From: an uncultured Acetatifactor sp.
GTDB lineage: Bacteria > Bacillota > Clostridia > Lachnospirales > Lachnospiraceae
Direction: 5' to 3'
DNA length: 7,106 bases
Assembly (NCBI GenBank): GCA_910586435.1
Contig: CAJUGT010000031.1
Span: forward strand, 27,145-34,250
Shown: positions 5,807 through 7,106 of the stretch, in pieces
How the letters are laid out: each line of letters opens with the position of its first letter
Position numbering within the stretch: position 1 is the stretch's first letter
Notes under the pieces: model-generated
What the model was told of the DNA's origin: nothing
What the model saw: only the letters and a program-made list of their open reading frames with translations
Database searches by the model: none
Position numbers and translations under genes: made by a program

Positions 5807-6991
5807 ATGAAAAACAATACTTCTTCCCCAAATAACTTTCAGGAAGAACGGGCGCATTCCATCCCCGATGTGGAAATCATTGATTTGGAAAATGACCCCA
5901 ACGCCGGCTTTGTCGGCTCTGACTCAAATGATGAGAATCTCTCTGAGGAAACCGCTATGGATTCCGACATGGATTCTTTTCGTGATTTTTCAAGACCTTC
6001 TCAGAAAAGCAAACTGCCGGCTCGCATCCTGTCCCACATAAATATACATGTCATTCTCTTGCTTGTAATGATTTCCTTTGTGGCAGGCATCATTTACAAG
6101 GTAATGACCTGGGGAGTAAGGGTGGACCCTGACGAAATCGTCCCCGGCGAATACGACAACAGCAATGACAATTTCCTGCCCCTCACTGATGCCAAGGGAC
6201 ATACCCTTCGTACCGATTACAGCGGCGATATCAAAATCCTCGCCTTTGGCAACGCCCCTTTCGCGGACGACAGAGGTTCAGAAAATAACCTGGCATCCAT
6301 CATAGAACAGATGACCGGGGCCACCGTATATAACTGCGCCATCAGCGGCAGCTATCTGGCAGCGGAACTTCCCTATCTGCAAGAGGATATCTGCCCCATG
6401 GACGCATTTAATTTCTATTGGATGTGCTTTCTGGCAATGGGAAATGAAGATATTGCGGAAAAATACCTCAATGCCCTGAGAGTTCTTGGAGACGACGCTC
6501 CTCCCGAGGCAAGGGAAGTGTACGACATACTGACAGAAATAGACCTGAATACCATTGATGTAATCACTCTTATGTATGACGGAAGCGACTACCTGGCCGG
6601 TCATGAAATGTACAGCGATGAGAACGCCGAGGACATTCATCAGTTTACCGGGAATATGGAAGCAGGACTTACAATGCTTCAACATGATTATCCCAACATC
6701 CGCATTATCGTCCTGTCTCCCACTTACGCTTACGGCCTGGATGAAAACGGAAACTATGTCAGCAGCGATATTCAGCGTTACGGCTGGGATGTATTAAGTA
6801 CCTATGTCATTAAACAAGCCTATTCCGCAAACAATCATTCCGTATCCTTTGTGGACAATCTCTATGGAACAATCCATGAAGACAACGCTTCGGAATACCT
6901 CATTGACCACATCCACCTGAATGTGGAAGGGCGCAAAAAAGTGGCGGAACGTTTTGTAAGCGCGCTTTATCACTATAATGATTCTAAATAA
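5807..6991 (+). CDS. Membrane-anchored SGNH/GDSL-fold protein, probable nucleophile-less variant
   Basis: Seen: 394 residues; acidic hydrophilic N-terminus 20-60; basic patch about 64-73; one TM helix about 79-99; outer domain about 135-390. SGNH blocks can be traced in order. Block I reads F147-G148-N149-A150-P where GDS(L) is expected, so the catalytic Ser position appears to be Ala. Block II is C-A-I-S-G181. Block III reads D258-G-S-D261 instead of GxND, so the oxyanion Asn is replaced. Block V, D367-H-I-H370-L-N-x-x-G, is intact. Known: SGNH proteins act as esterases or acyl-transfer partners on lipids and envelope glycans. Inferred: a carbohydrate- or ester-binding pseudoenzyme, or an enzyme with altered chemistry. 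Starts at ATG 5807 with GGAG at 5797-5800, 6 nt away. Divergent from the muramidase gene and followed by an intrinsic terminator, so probably monocistronic. Fold call is good; activity is open. Confidence 0.8.
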   Translation: MKNNTSSPNNFQEERAHSIPDVEIIDLENDPNAGFVGSDSNDENLSEETAMDSDMDSFRDFSRPSQKSKLPARILSHINIHVILLLVMISFVAGIIYKVMTWGVRVDPDEIVPGEYDNSNDNFLPLTDAKGHTLRTDYSGDIKILAFGNAPFADDRGSENNLASIIEQMTGATVYNCAISGSYLAAELPYLQEDICPMDAFNFYWMCFLAMGNEDIAEKYLNALRVLGDDAPPEAREVYDILTEIDLNTIDVITLMYDGSDYLAGHEMYSDENAEDIHQFTGNMEAGLTMLQHDYPNIRIIVLSPTYAYGLDENGNYVSSDIQRYGWDVLSTYVIKQAYSANNHSVSFVDNLYGTIHEDNASEYLIDHIHLNVEGRKKVAERFVSALYHYNDSK

Positions 6992-7007
6992 GATTGACGC
7001 AGGTACC

Positions 7008-7044
7008 AAAAAGAGGAGCCGGGCACACCCGCTCCTCTTTTGTA
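7008..7044 (+). terminator. Intrinsic terminator after the SGNH-fold gene, possibly bidirectional
   Basis: AAAAGAGGAGC (7009-7019) pairs perfectly with GCTCCTCTTTT (7031-7041). The stem continues, after a bulged C7020, with GGG (7021-7023) and CCC (7028-7030) around a CACA loop. The U-run is shared with the stem foot. On the minus strand the same hairpin is followed by TTTTT (7012-7008), so it could also stop transcripts arriving from the right. It begins 17 nt after the stop codon. Confidence 0.88.
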
Positions 7045-7074
7045 TACACTATACTTTATTCCCGCGGGCAATGA

Positions 7075-7106
7075 GCCAAGCGGCCGTGCTTGCACGGACA
7101 GTTGGC
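7075..7106. repeat. Interrupted hairpin at the right edge, possibly a truncated repeat or RNA element
   Basis: CCGTGC-TT-GCACGG (7084-7097) is a perfect inner inverted repeat. Outer arms GCCAA (7075-7079) and TTGGC (7102-7106) extend it past a mismatched internal loop, and the outer arm ends exactly at the window edge. A GC-rich palindrome CCCGCGGG (7061-7068) lies just before it. This could be the left half of a larger REP-like or structured RNA element, but the rest is not visible. Confidence 0.4.

Noticed and set aside
6278..6685. Minus-strand 135-codon open frame inside the SGNH gene
   Set aside because: Shadow frame with no RBS, no recognisable domain and complete overlap with a well-supported gene.

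Overview
The window looks like a chromosomal cell-envelope locus from a Gram-positive, anaerobic, Clostridia-type bacterium, most likely Lachnospiraceae. This rests on moderate GC content, strong AGGAG-type ribosome binding sites, near-consensus sigma-A promoters, a membrane-anchored GH25 muramidase with bacterial Ig-like and cell-wall-binding modules, and an SGNH-fold protein with a style common in gut Lachnospiraceae. The assignment comes from recognising protein style, not from a database search. No rRNA, tRNA, CRISPR array, IS element or phage gene is visible.

Layout: three genes fill almost the whole window. Positions 74-2017 (minus) encode a 647-residue polytopic membrane protein of the GT-C / GT39 (ArnT/PMT-like) glycosyltransferase type. 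Positions 2173-5601 (minus) encode a 1142-residue, single-pass muramidase. In order it has a roughly 300-residue Glu/Tyr-rich cytoplasmic tail, one transmembrane helix, a small beta-rich domain, a Pro/Thr stalk made of 72-bp repeats, two BIG_2-type Ig-like domains, a short cell-wall-binding repeat segment and a C-terminal GH25 catalytic domain. Positions 5807-6991 (plus, divergent) encode a 394-residue membrane-anchored SGNH/GDSL-fold protein. It appears to lack the catalytic serine while keeping the Asp-x-x-His pair. It is followed by a strong intrinsic terminator that could work in both directions.

Regulation visible in the sequence: a perfect TTGACA-17-TATAAT promoter lies just upstream of the glycosyltransferase, so that gene need not depend on read-through from the muramidase gene. 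The 205-bp divergent intergenic region holds an extended -10 promoter for the muramidase and a weaker promoter for the SGNH gene, with short palindromes between them. The muramidase promoter places transcription start almost on top of the longest-ORF TTG codon, so the true start is the ATG at 5601.

How the genes may work together (inference): all three products act at or outside the membrane. One transfers sugars from a lipid-linked donor, one cuts peptidoglycan while tethered to the membrane, and one is an acyl-hydrolase-fold protein that may bind or modify a glycan. The muramidase and SGNH proteins share a plan of acidic cytoplasmic tail, basic juxtamembrane stretch, one TM helix and outer domain. 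The most unusual element is the very acidic, tyrosine-rich intracellular tail on a muramidase. It could couple an outer wall-cutting activity to something inside the cell.
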